DNA of 46,607 nt from Opitutia bacterium (GCA_009928955.1 SABN01000012.1:1-46607); one strand, 5' to 3'; positions 16,630 to 26,148 are shown, counted from the stretch's first letter. Program-made: numbers and translations. The notes: generated by a model from the letters alone, not told the origin.

Positions 16630-18042
16630 TCAGGTCTTGTCGGTTTTTCCCGTCTTGGGCAGGCCGCCCGAATCCGCGATCTTGCCGAGATAATCCGGGA
16701 GCTGGACGCCGGCCATGCGGGCGATTTCGTGCAGGGGCGGGACGCTCTTGATCAGGTTCTGGGCGAAGTTCGCGGTGCTCGAGGTGCCGTTGGCGGAGCC
16801 GGAATCCCAGACGGTGATCTTGTCGATCTTGAGGTTCTTGATCGCCTCGACCTGATGCGACACGATGTTCTCGATCTTCTCCACCATGAGGAGAGTGGCG
16901 GCCGCCTGGGCATCGCCGCCGCAGCTCTCCACGAGCTTGGAATAGCCCGTGGCTTTTCCTTCCAGCAGCTTGCGCAAGCCTTCGGCCTCGGCTTGGTATT
17001 TCAGCAGCACGCCGTCGGCCTCGCCCTTGGCCACGCGCCGGATGCGCTCGGCTTCGGCTTCCGCCGCGATCTCGATCTTGCGCTTCTCGACCTCCTGCTG
17101 GGCCACTTCCGCGGCGTTCAGGCGCTCCAGCTCCGCCTTGTACTGGGCCTTCTGGATCTCCACCTCGGCCATGCGCTTGGCGACTTCGCTGCGCTGCTGC
17201 GCCTCGGCTTGCTTCACGGTCAGCGAGGCGTTGTAGTCGGCGATCTCCGCCTTGGCCTTGTTTTCGCCGCCGATGGCCAGCGATTCCTGCTGCTGGACGT
17301 AGACGCGCTGGTCGGCCTCGGCATGCTTCATGCCCTTCTGGCCTTCCGCCTCGTTCTCCGCCACGCGGATGTCGCGCTCCTTGCGCGCCTGCGTCCCGCC
17401 GATGGCGCCCAGCTTCTCCTGCTCGGCCACGTCGATCATCGCCTGGTTCACCGCCTCGGCCGCCGCCTTCTTGCCCAGCGCGTCGATGTAGCCCGACACG
17501 TCGGTGATGTCCGTGATGTTCACGTTGATGAGATAGAGGCCGATCTTGTTCAGTTCCGGCTCCACGTTGCGCCGGACCGAGGCCAGGAAGCTTTCGCGGT
17601 CCTGGTTGATCTGTTCGATGGTGAGGGAGGCGACGGTCAGGCGCAGCTGGCCGAAGATGATTTCGCGCGCCATCTGCTCGATTTCCGGAGGGTTCAGCCC
17701 CAGCAGACGCTCGGCCGCGTTGGTGATCACCGCCGGATCGGTGCTGATGCCCACGGTGAACGTGCTGGGCACGTGGACGCGGATGTTCTGCAGCGAGAGC
17801 GCGCCCTGCAAGGGGATGCTGATGGTCATGGGCGTCAGGCTCAGGAACGAGCAGTCCTGGATCAGCGGCCAGATCAGCGCGCCGCCGCCATGGATGCACT
17901 TGGCCGTCATGTCGCCCACCTTGCCGTAGATGACCAGGATGGCGTCGGACGGGCACCGCTTGTAGCGCGAGGCGAAGAAAATCAGCGTCGACAGGAACAG
18001 GGCGACGAACGCGACGATAAAAATGATCCATCCAGGCGTCAT
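16630..18042 (-). CDS. Flotillin-like SPFH membrane scaffold protein
   Basis: The 470-residue protein has one N-terminal membrane anchor (TPGWIIFIVAFVALFLSTLIFF, split here by function only), an SPFH domain at about 30-200 (VIYGKVGDMTAKCIHGGGAL, IPLQGALSLQNIRVHVPSTF), and a long coiled coil rich in Ala, Glu, Lys and Gln at about 205-380. It ends in a less structured tail (GLPKTGKTDKT). This is the layout of FloT/YuaG flotillins, which oligomerise at functional membrane microdomains. The ATG at 18042 follows GAGGAG. It is preceded by an NfeD-family gene with a 21-base gap, the typical partner, so the two are co-transcribed and probably form a complex. Confidence 0.92.
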   Translation of the reverse strand: MTPGWIIFIVAFVALFLSTLIFFASRYKRCPSDAILVIYGKVGDMTAKCIHGGGALIWPLIQDCSFLSLTPMTISIPLQGALSLQNIRVHVPSTFTVGISTDPAVITNAAERLLGLNPPEIEQMAREIIFGQLRLTVASLTIEQINQDRESFLASVRRNVEPELNKIGLYLINVNITDITDVSGYIDALGKKAAAEAVNQAMIDVAEQEKLGAIGGTQARKERDIRVAENEAEGQKGMKHAEADQRVYVQQQESLAIGGENKAKAEIADYNASLTVKQAEAQQRSEVAKRMAEVEIQKAQYKAELERLNAAEVAQQEVEKRKIEIAAEAEAERIRRVAKGEADGVLLKYQAEAEGLRKLLEGKATGYSKLVESCGGDAQAAATLLMVEKIENIVSHQVEAIKNLKIDKITVWDSGSANGTSSTANFAQNLIKSVPPLHEIARMAGVQLPDYLGKIADSGGLPKTGKTDKT

Positions 18043-18063
18043 GGGAACTCCTCGCTAGTTGGG

Positions 18064-18612
18064 TTAAACCGATTCCACTTCCAAAATGTTGCCGTTGGCG
18101 ATCCGGACCACCTTCACCCGCGCACCGGTTTGCAGGGCTTTGCCGCCGGTTGCGCGGGCATCCAGCACGCTCAACCGCCCGTTGACGGCGATCTGGACTT
18201 TCCCGACATCGTTGGCCGGGATGGTGAGATATACCGCGCCCTCCTGGCCCACGGCCTTTTCGATCTTCGAGGTGCCGTCGGACTGCATCTTCTTCATCAG
18301 CTTGAACAGGAACGCCATCAGCCACATGCTGACGCCACCCGCCAGCAGGGCGACGATCAAGGCCGGCAGGGCGGATCCGGGGCGGCTTTCCAGCATGGCC
18401 CGTCCGCCCAGGCCGAACATCATCAAGAAGGCCGTGATGCCCAGCAGGCTGAGCATCTTGAAGCTCGCGTCCGTGTGGGAGGAATCGATTTCGCCGGGAT
18501 GGTCGGCGGGAGTGTCGCTGTCGAAGCCCAGCAGTTGGATGGCCAGACGGATGAGGAACAACGTGCCCCCGATGAGCGCGCAGACGGTGAAAACCAATTG
18601 CAGTTTGTTCAT
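18064..18612 (-). CDS. NfeD-family membrane protein, partner of flotillin
   Basis: The 182-residue protein has three to four hydrophobic segments in residues 5-110 and a C-terminal soluble beta domain (about 120-182: GQEGAVYLTIPANDVGKVQI ... VKVVRIANGNILEVESV) that fits the OB fold of short NfeD proteins such as YuaF. AGAGGT precedes ATG 18612. It lacks the serine-protease domain found in the longer NfeD protein encoded at 38448. Gene order NfeD then flotillin is the widely conserved pair thought to influence membrane organisation and fluidity. Confidence 0.85.
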   Translation of the reverse strand: MNKLQLVFTVCALIGGTLFLIRLAIQLLGFDSDTPADHPGEIDSSHTDASFKMLSLLGITAFLMMFGLGGRAMLESRPGSALPALIVALLAGGVSMWLMAFLFKLMKKMQSDGTSKIEKAVGQEGAVYLTIPANDVGKVQIAVNGRLSVLDARATGGKALQTGARVKVVRIANGNILEVESV

Positions 18613-18947
18613 AGTGTGGACCTCTGGCGTTCAACTATCGGAAATCGCGCCCTTCTTGGCAAGCGGGAATGGCGCCGGGCCGGGGCGCGGCGATCCGGAG
18701 CGCGTAGATGGCGAGGGCGGAGGCTTCAGGCGTCGCAACGGCATCCCTGCGCCCTTCGCGTCCTTGGGGAGAAAAGGGACCGGGATCGGAATGGATCCGG
18801 CGCGGCCGCTCCCCCCATGGCCGTCTTTCCAATGGATAGATTCAGCCTGTTTCCCGAATCCATGTCCGCCTTGCATGGGATCCGCGAGGTTGGGAGGGCT
18901 TTGCGGATGCCCCCCCCAACGCGATTTGGGGCTGCGACCGGCTGAAA
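18613..18947. other. Intergenic region, nothing recognised
   Basis: A 335-base GC-rich gap between the NfeD gene start and the end of the amidohydrolase gene. It should contain the promoter of the NfeD-flotillin pair, but I could not pick a convincing -35/-10 pair, and no repeat or coding sequence stands out. Confidence 0.4.
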
Positions 18948-21900
18948 TCAGGGCAGCTTGACGCCGACGCGGTAGGTGGCGCCAGGGAGGGTGTTGGTGA
19001 CGCGCAGGACGACGGCGTTGCTGTTTGCGGCGCCGCGCACGTTCAGGTTCATCGACGTCCAGGCGATGGCGCCCAGCAGATTGGTGGCGCGCCACACGTC
19101 GTAGACGCGATTGGTGAAGGTGGGGACGGGGGACTCAATTTCCCAGACGCCGTTGCCGAGCGGAATCGGGGCCAAGAGGTTTTCGGAAAGAACGGAGCCG
19201 GGATTGTTCGGCAGGGTGTTGGCGACGTATTCCTGGAAATTGTTCAGCCAATCGCCGTCGAGGTTTCCGTGGGCGAGGGCGTTGGTGAAGTTGCCGAAGT
19301 AGGCGATTTCCCACTCGTTGGGCATGCCGTCGCGATCGGTGTCGCCGCCGGCGTGGGCCGTCAGCTTGAAGGTGTTGGTGGTGACGGTGGTGCGGACGTT
19401 GCCGCGCGCGTCGCGGGTTTGGAAGACGAAGACATAATTCGTGTGCATGTCCTGGAAGGCGACGGTGAAGGGAACGCTCTCGTGGGCGGGCGTGTTGGGA
19501 AGGTTGGTGGCGAGGGTCTGGACGAGGAGGTTGGAGTAGCGCGCGGGGGCGATGGAGATGGTGTGGGTCAGGTTGGTGAGGTAGGTGTCGTTGTCCCAGA
19601 AGTCCTGGTAGCGGAAGGCAAGGGAAAGCCCGCTGCCCTGGTCGTAGAACACGGTGGCCGACGGGGCGTTGCTGAGGGGGCTGTCGGCGCGGAAGGGCGC
19701 GATGTCGTCGACATGGGAGGATTGGAGAAACGCCAGATCGAGAAACTGCAATTCCTCGCGGTCGAGTTCGCCGGTGGGCGAGAGGGAGGCGTGCCCGGTC
19801 TGGAGGGCGGAACGGATCTGGGCGAAGGTTTGGTGGCTGTAGTCGAGGAAGGGATGCGCGACGGCGATGTTGAAGATCTTGTTCCGACCCCGGATGCTGA
19901 CCGGCGCTTCGCCCGTCACGCCGAGGGCGGCCATGAGCGCGGGCTCGCCGTAGCGGGGGGTGCCATCGACGATCGTGAGCAGGACCTGAGGCGGACGGGC
20001 GTTGATCAAGGCCATGTAGGGATCGGCCGTGTCGCCTTCGATGACGGCGAGCCCGGCGTTGTAGCCCACGGCGATCTTGCCGTAATGGCCGTCGAGGCCC
20101 GCGCATTTGGCGTTGTTGATCGTGACCATGTCGCACATTTCGCGCGCCGTGAAGGCGTTGGAGAACATCGTCGTGTTCAGCTGCCAGGCATAGCCGAGTT
20201 CCTCCAGCATGTTGAAGCAGCCGCTGGGCGTCCAGTCGGGCGAAAGGCCCACGAGCACCCCGGCGGCCTTGGCGGCCTTCACGTTGGCGGTGGCTCCATA
20301 GAGCTTCATGTTGGACATGGGGGACCACAGCAACTTGGCGCCGACGGCCGCCATCTGCGCGAATTCGGTGGGGCCCAGGGGCGTGCCATGGATGATGGCG
20401 GTGGTTCCGTTCAACATGCCCCAGCCGCGCCACGTGGCGAATTGTCCCAGCGAGGTGGAGTCGGGGCCTTCGCACAGATGGATCATGGAGGCGTTGACGG
20501 CGCCGCCTTCGATCTTGGCGCGCAGGATGGCGCGCGCGGCGATATCTTCAGCTCGGTTCCACCAAGGGAAGATGTTGGCATAGACCCGCGAAGGGAACTG
20601 CTCCAAGTTGTAGAGAATCACGTCGGGGTGGCTGTGCTCGGCGTCCGAGTTGCTCTGCCCCTGGATGGCGATGCAGCCGGCCATGAGTTCGAGGCATTCG
20701 CCGTACTTGGTGATGAGGTCCTGCGAGGAATCGCTGACGGCGGTGCGCAGGGAGTTGCGCTTGGACTTCCAGTCGTCGTATTCGGAATCGTCCTCGCCCC
20801 ACTGGTCGCGGTGGCCGAAGGGGAAGTTGTTGAACATGAGGGTGGGGAAGGAATTGTAGGCGGGATGGTTGTGGGCGTCGATCAGGCCGGGCCAGATGAT
20901 GCCACCGGTGTCGAGGACGGTGACGCCGGGGGGCTGGACGTTGGTGACGGCCACGATGAGATCGTCCTCGACCTGAACGCACCAATTGGTGCGCGGGCCC
21001 TCGGGGGTCATGACCAGTCCACGCAGGGCGTACTCGAAGATGGGGCGGCCGACGATGTCCCAGTCGTTGCGGGGGGAGACGAAGACGGTGGCGTTGGTGA
21101 CGTAGACGATGCCCTGGATGGCGGCGAGCCGGGCATTGTTGGTCCAGACGTAGCGGAGGGGGACGCGGCTGCCGACGAGGAAGCTGGTGCCGTCGGTGGC
21201 CTGCCAGTAGACGCGCTGGCTGTTCACGTTGACGTTGTTGACGGTGGCGTTGGTGATGCGGACATAGACGCCTTCGTAGGCTTCGGTGGCGAGCTGGTTG
21301 CCACGGATGGTGGTGGGCGGGACGGAGAGGCCGGTGGCGAGGGTGGTGTAGTTGGAGACGGCCGTGAGCATGGTCATCGAGGCGGTTTCCTGCACGAGGC
21401 CTTCGAGGGAGACGTGGTCGCCGTGTTCGGGGCGGTGGTAGATGTCGGAGACGCAGATCCCGCTCCAGGGGCCGCCGGCCGGATCGGCGAGGGCGTAGCC
21501 CCGGGGGTCGGAATAGGTGGCGATGCCGGAGACCCGGACGCGGTTGCCGACCTGCGGGGAGGGGCCGGCCACGCTGTATTGGATGTTCGAGATCGTCAGC
21601 GCGGCGCCGACCGTCGCGCCGGAAAAGACGATCGGGTTCGTCGGCGTGGACGGGTCGTTGGAAACCAGGCGGAAGGTGGCGGAATGGGAGGCGCCGGTGA
21701 CGGCGCCGGGGGAATAGACCACGCGGATGTTGGTCGAGATGCCGGGCGCCAGCGAGGCGGGCAGGGCGCCGACGTTGAACTTGGCGGTGTCGCCGCTCGC
21801 CGGGGACAGGGAACCGAGATTCAGCGCGAGGGTCGCGCCGGAATTGGCGATGACGAGGATCTGGGTGGCGGCGGCGCCCGGGGCGAGGACGCCGAAGGCG

Positions 21901-22493
21901 AGGGAGGCCGGGCAGACGAGATTGGGATCTTCGGCGGGCCCGCTCATGTCGCCGAGGGTGACATCATCGAGACAGAGGCGCTCGGAAGAGGCGGTGGAGC
22001 GAAAGCGCACTTGGATGTCGTCGCCGGCGACATTCGCATCGAGGCTGAATTGCTCGTAGGTGGTCGAGGTGGCGGTCACCTCGGATCCAAGCGGGATCCA
22101 GCCCCCCCCGGCTTGGCGGTATTCCACCTGGAATTTGACGACGTTGGCGTCGCCGTCCCAATGGCGATACCAGACGGAGACCCCGCCGAGACCGCCATCC
22201 TTGCCATTGCCGTCCGCGCCCTCATAGAGCAGATAGGCGCCCGCGCTTTGGTTGAACACGAGGCATCGCCCGGCGCCTCCGCGTGCTTTGGTGGCGTCGG
22301 TCGACACCATCGCGTTCGTAGCCAGCCAGACGCCGTAATCGTCCAGTCCCGCGTAGGCCCCATCGGTGATGGCGTCGAAGGTTTCCGTGACCGCCGCCGA
22401 GGCGTCCGCAGGTTCGAAAAACATCCATGCACAGGCAAATAGTGTGCAGCGAATCAGCCGACGAACGGGAAAAGGGAAAAGGGATTGGTTCAT
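18948..22493 (-). CDS. Large exported multidomain amidohydrolase
   Basis: The protein has 1181 residues. A signal peptide covers residues 1-34. Residues 35-190 form a beta-sandwich with a jelly-roll-like VSVWYRHWDG region. Residues 195-295 resemble the choice-of-anchor D (ASPM/SPD-2/Hydin) fold (LAFGVLAPGAAAT, VIANSGATLALN). Residues 300-475 look like OB-fold modules. Residues 490-900 form an amidohydrolase domain with DAHNHP (HxH about 541-543), IIHGTPL (H about 701), SPMSNMKL (about 724) and GLSPDW (D about 750), the residue pattern of the cytosine deaminase/chlorohydrolase-like branch. Later parts are beta-rich, with a calcium-binding-like DTDRDGMPNEWE near 1055 and a C-terminal domain ending YRVGVKLP. 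The substrate is unknown. The ATG at 22493 follows AGAGGT. Putting an amidohydrolase behind adhesion-type modules on an exported protein is unusual. Confidence 0.82.
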   Translation of the reverse strand: MNQSLFPFPVRRLIRCTLFACAWMFFEPADASAAVTETFDAITDGAYAGLDDYGVWLATNAMVSTDATKARGGAGRCLVFNQSAGAYLLYEGADGNGKDGGLGGVSVWYRHWDGDANVVKFQVEYRQAGGGWIPLGSEVTATSTTYEQFSLDANVAGDDIQVRFRSTASSERLCLDDVTLGDMSGPAEDPNLVCPASLAFGVLAPGAAATQILVIANSGATLALNLGSLSPASGDTAKFNVGALPASLAPGISTNIRVVYSPGAVTGASHSATFRLVSNDPSTPTNPIVFSGATVGAALTISNIQYSVAGPSPQVGNRVRVSGIATYSDPRGYALADPAGGPWSGICVSDIYHRPEHGDHVSLEGLVQETASMTMLTAVSNYTTLATGLSVPPTTIRGNQLATEAYEGVYVRITNATVNNVNVNSQRVYWQATDGTSFLVGSRVPLRYVWTNNARLAAIQGIVYVTNATVFVSPRNDWDIVGRPIFEYALRGLVMTPEGPRTNWCVQVEDDLIVAVTNVQPPGVTVLDTGGIIWPGLIDAHNHPAYNSFPTLMFNNFPFGHRDQWGEDDSEYDDWKSKRNSLRTAVSDSSQDLITKYGECLELMAGCIAIQGQSNSDAEHSHPDVILYNLEQFPSRVYANIFPWWNRAEDIAARAILRAKIEGGAVNASMIHLCEGPDSTSLGQFATWRGWGMLNGTTAIIHGTPLGPTEFAQMAAVGAKLLWSPMSNMKLYGATANVKAAKAAGVLVGLSPDWTPSGCFNMLEELGYAWQLNTTMFSNAFTAREMCDMVTINNAKCAGLDGHYGKIAVGYNAGLAVIEGDTADPYMALINARPPQVLLTIVDGTPRYGEPALMAALGVTGEAPVSIRGRNKIFNIAVAHPFLDYSHQTFAQIRSALQTGHASLSPTGELDREELQFLDLAFLQSSHVDDIAPFRADSPLSNAPSATVFYDQGSGLSLAFRYQDFWDNDTYLTNLTHTISIAPARYSNLLVQTLATNLPNTPAHESVPFTVAFQDMHTNYVFVFQTRDARGNVRTTVTTNTFKLTAHAGGDTDRDGMPNEWEIAYFGNFTNALAHGNLDGDWLNNFQEYVANTLPNNPGSVLSENLLAPIPLGNGVWEIESPVPTFTNRVYDVWRATNLLGAIAWTSMNLNVRGAANSNAVVLRVTNTLPGATYRVGVKLP

Positions 22494-23016
22494 GAAACAC
22501 CTCTAGTGGTAAGGGAGAATATAACGATTCCATTAGGCCGAAACGACAGAATTGTCGCCCGCCCGGTCAATCGTTTCGCGCGAACGGGCGGGAGGGTTGC
22601 CGCTATACTGTTATAGAAACAGTGAAAAGCGGGTAGGGGGTCAACCGCCAAGTCCGGCGGCGGGCAAGATCGGCGCGGGCTTTGGCGCGGGGAAGGTGGG
22701 CGGGATGCGGAACTCGGCTTGGTTGTCGATGCGTCTCTGCTTGGCGCGTCGGATCATGGAGATGAACGGATGGGAAAACCGGGGGAAGATGAGATGGATG
22801 TCGGGACGCGCAGGATGAGGCAGAAGGCATCTGACCCCAATGGTCCGCTATGTTTCACCCGTTTTCATCGGCGCGTTCGGGCGGGTCCCTTGTGACGCGC
22901 TCCCTTGACCCGGGCCTTGGCCTGCGGGTTGAACCCCATAGCGAAACGTAGTTCGGGCAACTACATTCACCCCGATGAAACAGTGCTTCGACTTGAGGAC
23001 CCAAAGGCATCCCACC
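22494..23016. other. Intergenic region between divergent exported-protein genes
   Basis: This 523-base gap should hold both divergent promoters. A short hairpin (GTAGTT-N5-AACTAC, 22948-22964) lies in the presumed leader of the right-hand gene. The stretch 22620-22850 has open minus-strand frames without recognisable products; it is bounded by GGGGGTCAACC on the left and ATCTGACCCC on the right, a motif I associate loosely with repeats around REP-type transposases. No gene is called. Confidence 0.4.
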
Positions 23017-26000
23017 ATGAAAACACATTCGATGACAGCCCTCAAAAGCAGCCATGGCGATTCAACACACGCATCTGGCTCGCGAGGGTGTGCACGGTCG
23101 CCTTGGTTGCTCCGTTGCCTGGTCCTGGCCCTGACCGTGGCGCTTCCTTGCGGATCGGCGTGGGCGGCCGCCCCGGAGCCCGTCGACCTTGGAACGGCGG
23201 CCGATTTCGGAGCCCTGGCCGGTGCGGCGATTTCCGGAACCGGCCATGTGAAAGGGGCTGTGGGGGCTGTGGGGGCCATCGCCCCGGCGATCACCTCGAC
23301 AGGAACCATCTACCCCATGGGGGATCCGGTGGTCCTGACCGCGTTGGACGCTGTTGCCACTGCGTACAACGAGGGCTTGAATCGAACCCACGATGTCCTG
23401 TTGTCCGCGGCGGCCTATGAGCTGGGCGGGACGACCTTGACGCCCGGCGTGTACAAGATCGGAGCGGCGGCCACCGTGGCCACCCCGTTCACGCTGGATG
23501 CCGAGGGCGACCCGGAGGCGGTTTTCATCATCCAAATCACAGGCGCATTAGGCACAACCGCCGCAACCGGGAACGTGGTTCTGACCAATGGCGCTCAAAG
23601 CGCGAATGTGTTTTGGATCGTGGAAGGCGCGGTTTCCGCGGGAGCCGGCACCCACATGGAGGGAACGATCCTCGGAGGCGCAGGCATCGCCTTTGGTGCC
23701 GCGACCACCCTCAATGGTCGACTGCTGGCGGGCACGGCGGCCGGCACCATCGCCATGGCCACGACCATTTCCGTGCCGGTGGACCCGTCCGTCGTGGGCG
23801 GCCGGGTCTGGTTCGACGCGAACATCAACGGCATTCAAGATCCGGCTGAAACCACTGGATTCACGAACGTGCCGGTCGCCCTGCTGCAGCTTGTTTTGGA
23901 AAAGGTGGCCATCGACCTTGGAACGGCGGCCGATTTCGGAGTTCTGGCCGGGGCGGCGATTACCGGAACCGGCGATGTGGAGGGCGACGTGGGGTCGGGC
24001 ACGGGCGCCATCGCCCCGGCGATCACCTCGTCCGGAACCATCTACCCCATGGGTCATGCGGTGGTCATGGCCGCGTTGGACGATTTTGAAACCGCGTACA
24101 GCGATGGCAAGAGTCGAGCACATGAGGTGGAATTGTCCGCGGCCGCCTATGAGCTGGGCGGGACGACCTTGACGCCCGGAGTGTACAAAATCGGAGCGGC
24201 GGCCACCGTGGCCACCCCGGTCACGCTGGATGCCGAAGGTGACCCGGAGGCGGTGTTCATCATCCAAATCGTAGGCGCATTGGGGACAACCGCCGCCACA
24301 GGGAATGTGATGTTAACCAATGAGGCCACAAGCGCGAATGTGTTTTGGGTTGTGGACGGCGCGGTTTCCCTGGGGGCAAATTCTCACATGGAGGGAACTA
24401 TCCTATGCGGCGCCACGATCACCTTTGGTGCGGCCACCACCATCAGCGGCCGGGCGCTGGCGGGTGCGGCGGCCGGCACCATCGCCTTGGCCACGACGTA
24501 TTCACCGATAACGGGAGCTCCCCCCGTAGGATTTCCGCCGCCAATTGCTGTGGGGGACACCGTGACCGATGCCGACGGGAACTATCGGTTCGAAGGTGTG
24601 CAACCGGGCATGTTGTTCGTCCGCTGGGATCTTTCAAGCGTCACAAACGATTACCGCGTCACCGAAGCCGATCAGGGCGGGGATGATGCGCTCGACAGCG
24701 ACGGCGTGTCCGGCGACGTGGGCGGGTTTGTTGAAACCATGGAGTTTGAGGTTCTGGCCGGAACCACCAACCTCACGGTGGACCTCGGGCTGGCCGAGAC
24801 GCTGCCGGCGATCCAGGCGGCGGCGCTGGACGACCTGAATGCAGCGCTGGCGGCCTATCTGTTGGCGAACTACTACACCGCCGGGGACTGGACGGCGCTG
24901 CAAACCGCCAAGACGGATGGCGACGCGGCGATCCAGGCGGCGACCGATCCGGCCGGCGTGGCGGCGGCGATGGACGCGGCGCTGGCGGCGATGGACGCGG
25001 TGCCGACGGTTGCCGAAACGCTGGCGGCGGCCCAGACGGCGGCGCTGGACGACCTGGATGCGGCGCTGGCGACCTGTTCGGAAGCGGACTACACGGTCGG
25101 GAACTGGACGTCGCTGACCACCGCCAAGACGAATGGCGACCTGGCGATCGATTCGGCGAGCGATCTGGCCGGCGTGGCGTCGGCGTTGGAGGATGCGCTG
25201 GCGGCGATGGCCGCGGTGCCGACGATCGCCGAAACGCTGGCGGCGGCCCAGGCGGCGGCGCTGGACGACCTGGATGCGGCGCTGGCATCCTATTCGGAAG
25301 CGAACTACACCGCCGAGGGCTGGACGGCGCTGACCGCCGCCCAGACGGATGGCGACCTGGCGATCCAGGCGGCGACCGATCTGGCCGGCGTGGCGTCGGC
25401 GTTGAACGCCGCGGTGGCGGCGATGGATGCGGTGCCGACGTTTGACGAGACGATGGCGGCGCTCCAGGCGTCGGCGCTGGACGAGTTGGCGTCGGCGCTG
25501 GCAGCCTATCTCGAGACGAATTACTACACCGCCGGGAACTGGGAGGCGCTCGTCGCCGCCAAGACGGATGGCGACACGGCGATCCAGGCGGCGACCGATC
25601 CGGCCGGCGTGGCGGCGGCGTTGGCCGCGGCGCTGGCGGCGATGGACGCGGTGCCGACGTATGCCGAGTCGCTGGCGGCGGCCCGGGCGGCGGCGCTGGA
25701 CGATCTGGCGGCGGCGCTGGCGGCCTACAATGAAGGGGATTACACCCCCGAGAACTGGGAGGCGCTGATCGCCGCCCAGGCGGATGGCGAAGCCGCGATC
25801 CAGGCGGCGACCGATCTGGAAGGCGTGGCGACGGCGTTGGAGGATGCGCTGGCGGCGATGGACGCGGTGCCGACGATGGCCGTGACGCCGATGATCACCG
25901 CCATCTCGCGTACATCCGAAGGCGAAGAGGCGCCAGCCGAGGGCGAAACGGGGGCCTCGGTCGGCGATGTGACGATCGTGCTCGCGACCACCCCGAATGT

Positions 26001-26148
26001 TCCCCTGACTCTCGAAACCAGCACGGATCTACAGAGCTGGATCCCCATCGCCACGGCGACTCCAGACACCGAGGTGTGGACCTTCGTCCATAATGCCGCG
26101 GAGGCAACCGGGCCCATGCGGTTCTACCGCGCATTTCTCAATCCGTAA
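23017..26148 (+). CDS. Exported protein with two ice-binding-like (DUF3494) domains, a split SdrD-B-like domain and five Ala-rich repeats
   Basis: The protein has 1043 residues. A signal peptide ends near GSAWA (50). Residues 56-250 and 297-490 are two ice-binding-like domains, each with VDLGTAADFG or similar, LSAAAYELGGTTLTPGVYKI, EAVFIIQI and ANVFW...EGTIL motifs. Between them is VGGRVWFDANINGIQDPAE (258-292), the first half of an SdrD-B-like domain. Its second half (DADGNYRFEGVQPG through DSDGVSGDVGG to DLGL, about 505-592) follows the second ice-binding-like domain, so that domain seems inserted inside it. Residues 592-953 are five repeats of about 72 residues (consensus YTAxNWxALxxAKTDGDxAI and AAMDAVPT), reminiscent of FIVAR three-helix modules. 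The end has a TSTDLQSWIPIAT...RFYRAF domain common in exported PVC proteins. Many such proteins are adhesins; real ice binding is not implied. ATG 23017 follows AAAGG. Confidence 0.87.
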   Translation: MKTHSMTALKSSHGDSTHASGSRGCARSPWLLRCLVLALTVALPCGSAWAAAPEPVDLGTAADFGALAGAAISGTGHVKGAVGAVGAIAPAITSTGTIYPMGDPVVLTALDAVATAYNEGLNRTHDVLLSAAAYELGGTTLTPGVYKIGAAATVATPFTLDAEGDPEAVFIIQITGALGTTAATGNVVLTNGAQSANVFWIVEGAVSAGAGTHMEGTILGGAGIAFGAATTLNGRLLAGTAAGTIAMATTISVPVDPSVVGGRVWFDANINGIQDPAETTGFTNVPVALLQLVLEKVAIDLGTAADFGVLAGAAITGTGDVEGDVGSGTGAIAPAITSSGTIYPMGHAVVMAALDDFETAYSDGKSRAHEVELSAAAYELGGTTLTPGVYKIGAAATVATPVTLDAEGDPEAVFIIQIVGALGTTAATGNVMLTNEATSANVFWVVDGAVSLGANSHMEGTILCGATITFGAATTISGRALAGAAAGTIALATTYSPITGAPPVGFPPPIAVGDTVTDADGNYRFEGVQPGMLFVRWDLSSVTNDYRVTEADQGGDDALDSDGVSGDVGGFVETMEFEVLAGTTNLTVDLGLAETLPAIQAAALDDLNAALAAYLLANYYTAGDWTALQTAKTDGDAAIQAATDPAGVAAAMDAALAAMDAVPTVAETLAAAQTAALDDLDAALATCSEADYTVGNWTSLTTAKTNGDLAIDSASDLAGVASALEDALAAMAAVPTIAETLAAAQAAALDDLDAALASYSEANYTAEGWTALTAAQTDGDLAIQAATDLAGVASALNAAVAAMDAVPTFDETMAALQASALDELASALAAYLETNYYTAGNWEALVAAKTDGDTAIQAATDPAGVAAALAAALAAMDAVPTYAESLAAARAAALDDLAAALAAYNEGDYTPENWEALIAAQADGEAAIQAATDLEGVATALEDALAAMDAVPTMAVTPMITAISRTSEGEEAPAEGETGASVGDVTIVLATTPNVPLTLETSTDLQSWIPIATATPDTEVWTFVHNAAEATGPMRFYRAFLNP
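23183..24504 (+). repeat. Internal duplication of the ice-binding-like domain (offset about 730 bases)
   Basis: Two copies, about 23183-23777 and 23912-24504, share long identical stretches: 28 to 29 bases around the AADFG codons at 729 bases offset, and again around the ELGGTTLTPG codons at 732 bases offset. The high DNA identity suggests a recent duplication in this lineage. Confidence 0.75.
24790..25875 (+). repeat. Five tandem coding repeats of about 217 bases
   Basis: Each unit encodes about 72 residues, opens AETLAAxQAAALDDL and closes AAMDAVPT. DNA identity between units is high, for example GGCGATCCAGGCGGCGACCG recurs in four of them. Probably alpha-helical spacer modules; copy number is likely to vary between strains. 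Confidence 0.85.

Noticed and set aside
19269-22442. A 1057-codon open frame on the plus strand
   Set aside because: Antisense to the exported amidohydrolase; no recognisable protein.
23183-24504. Calling the protein an antifreeze protein
   Set aside because: The ice-binding-like fold is widespread in surface adhesins; nothing in the sequence shows ice binding.
24790-25875. CRISPR-like repetition
   Set aside because: The repeats are about 217 bases, in frame, and encode alanine-rich protein repeats without unique spacers.
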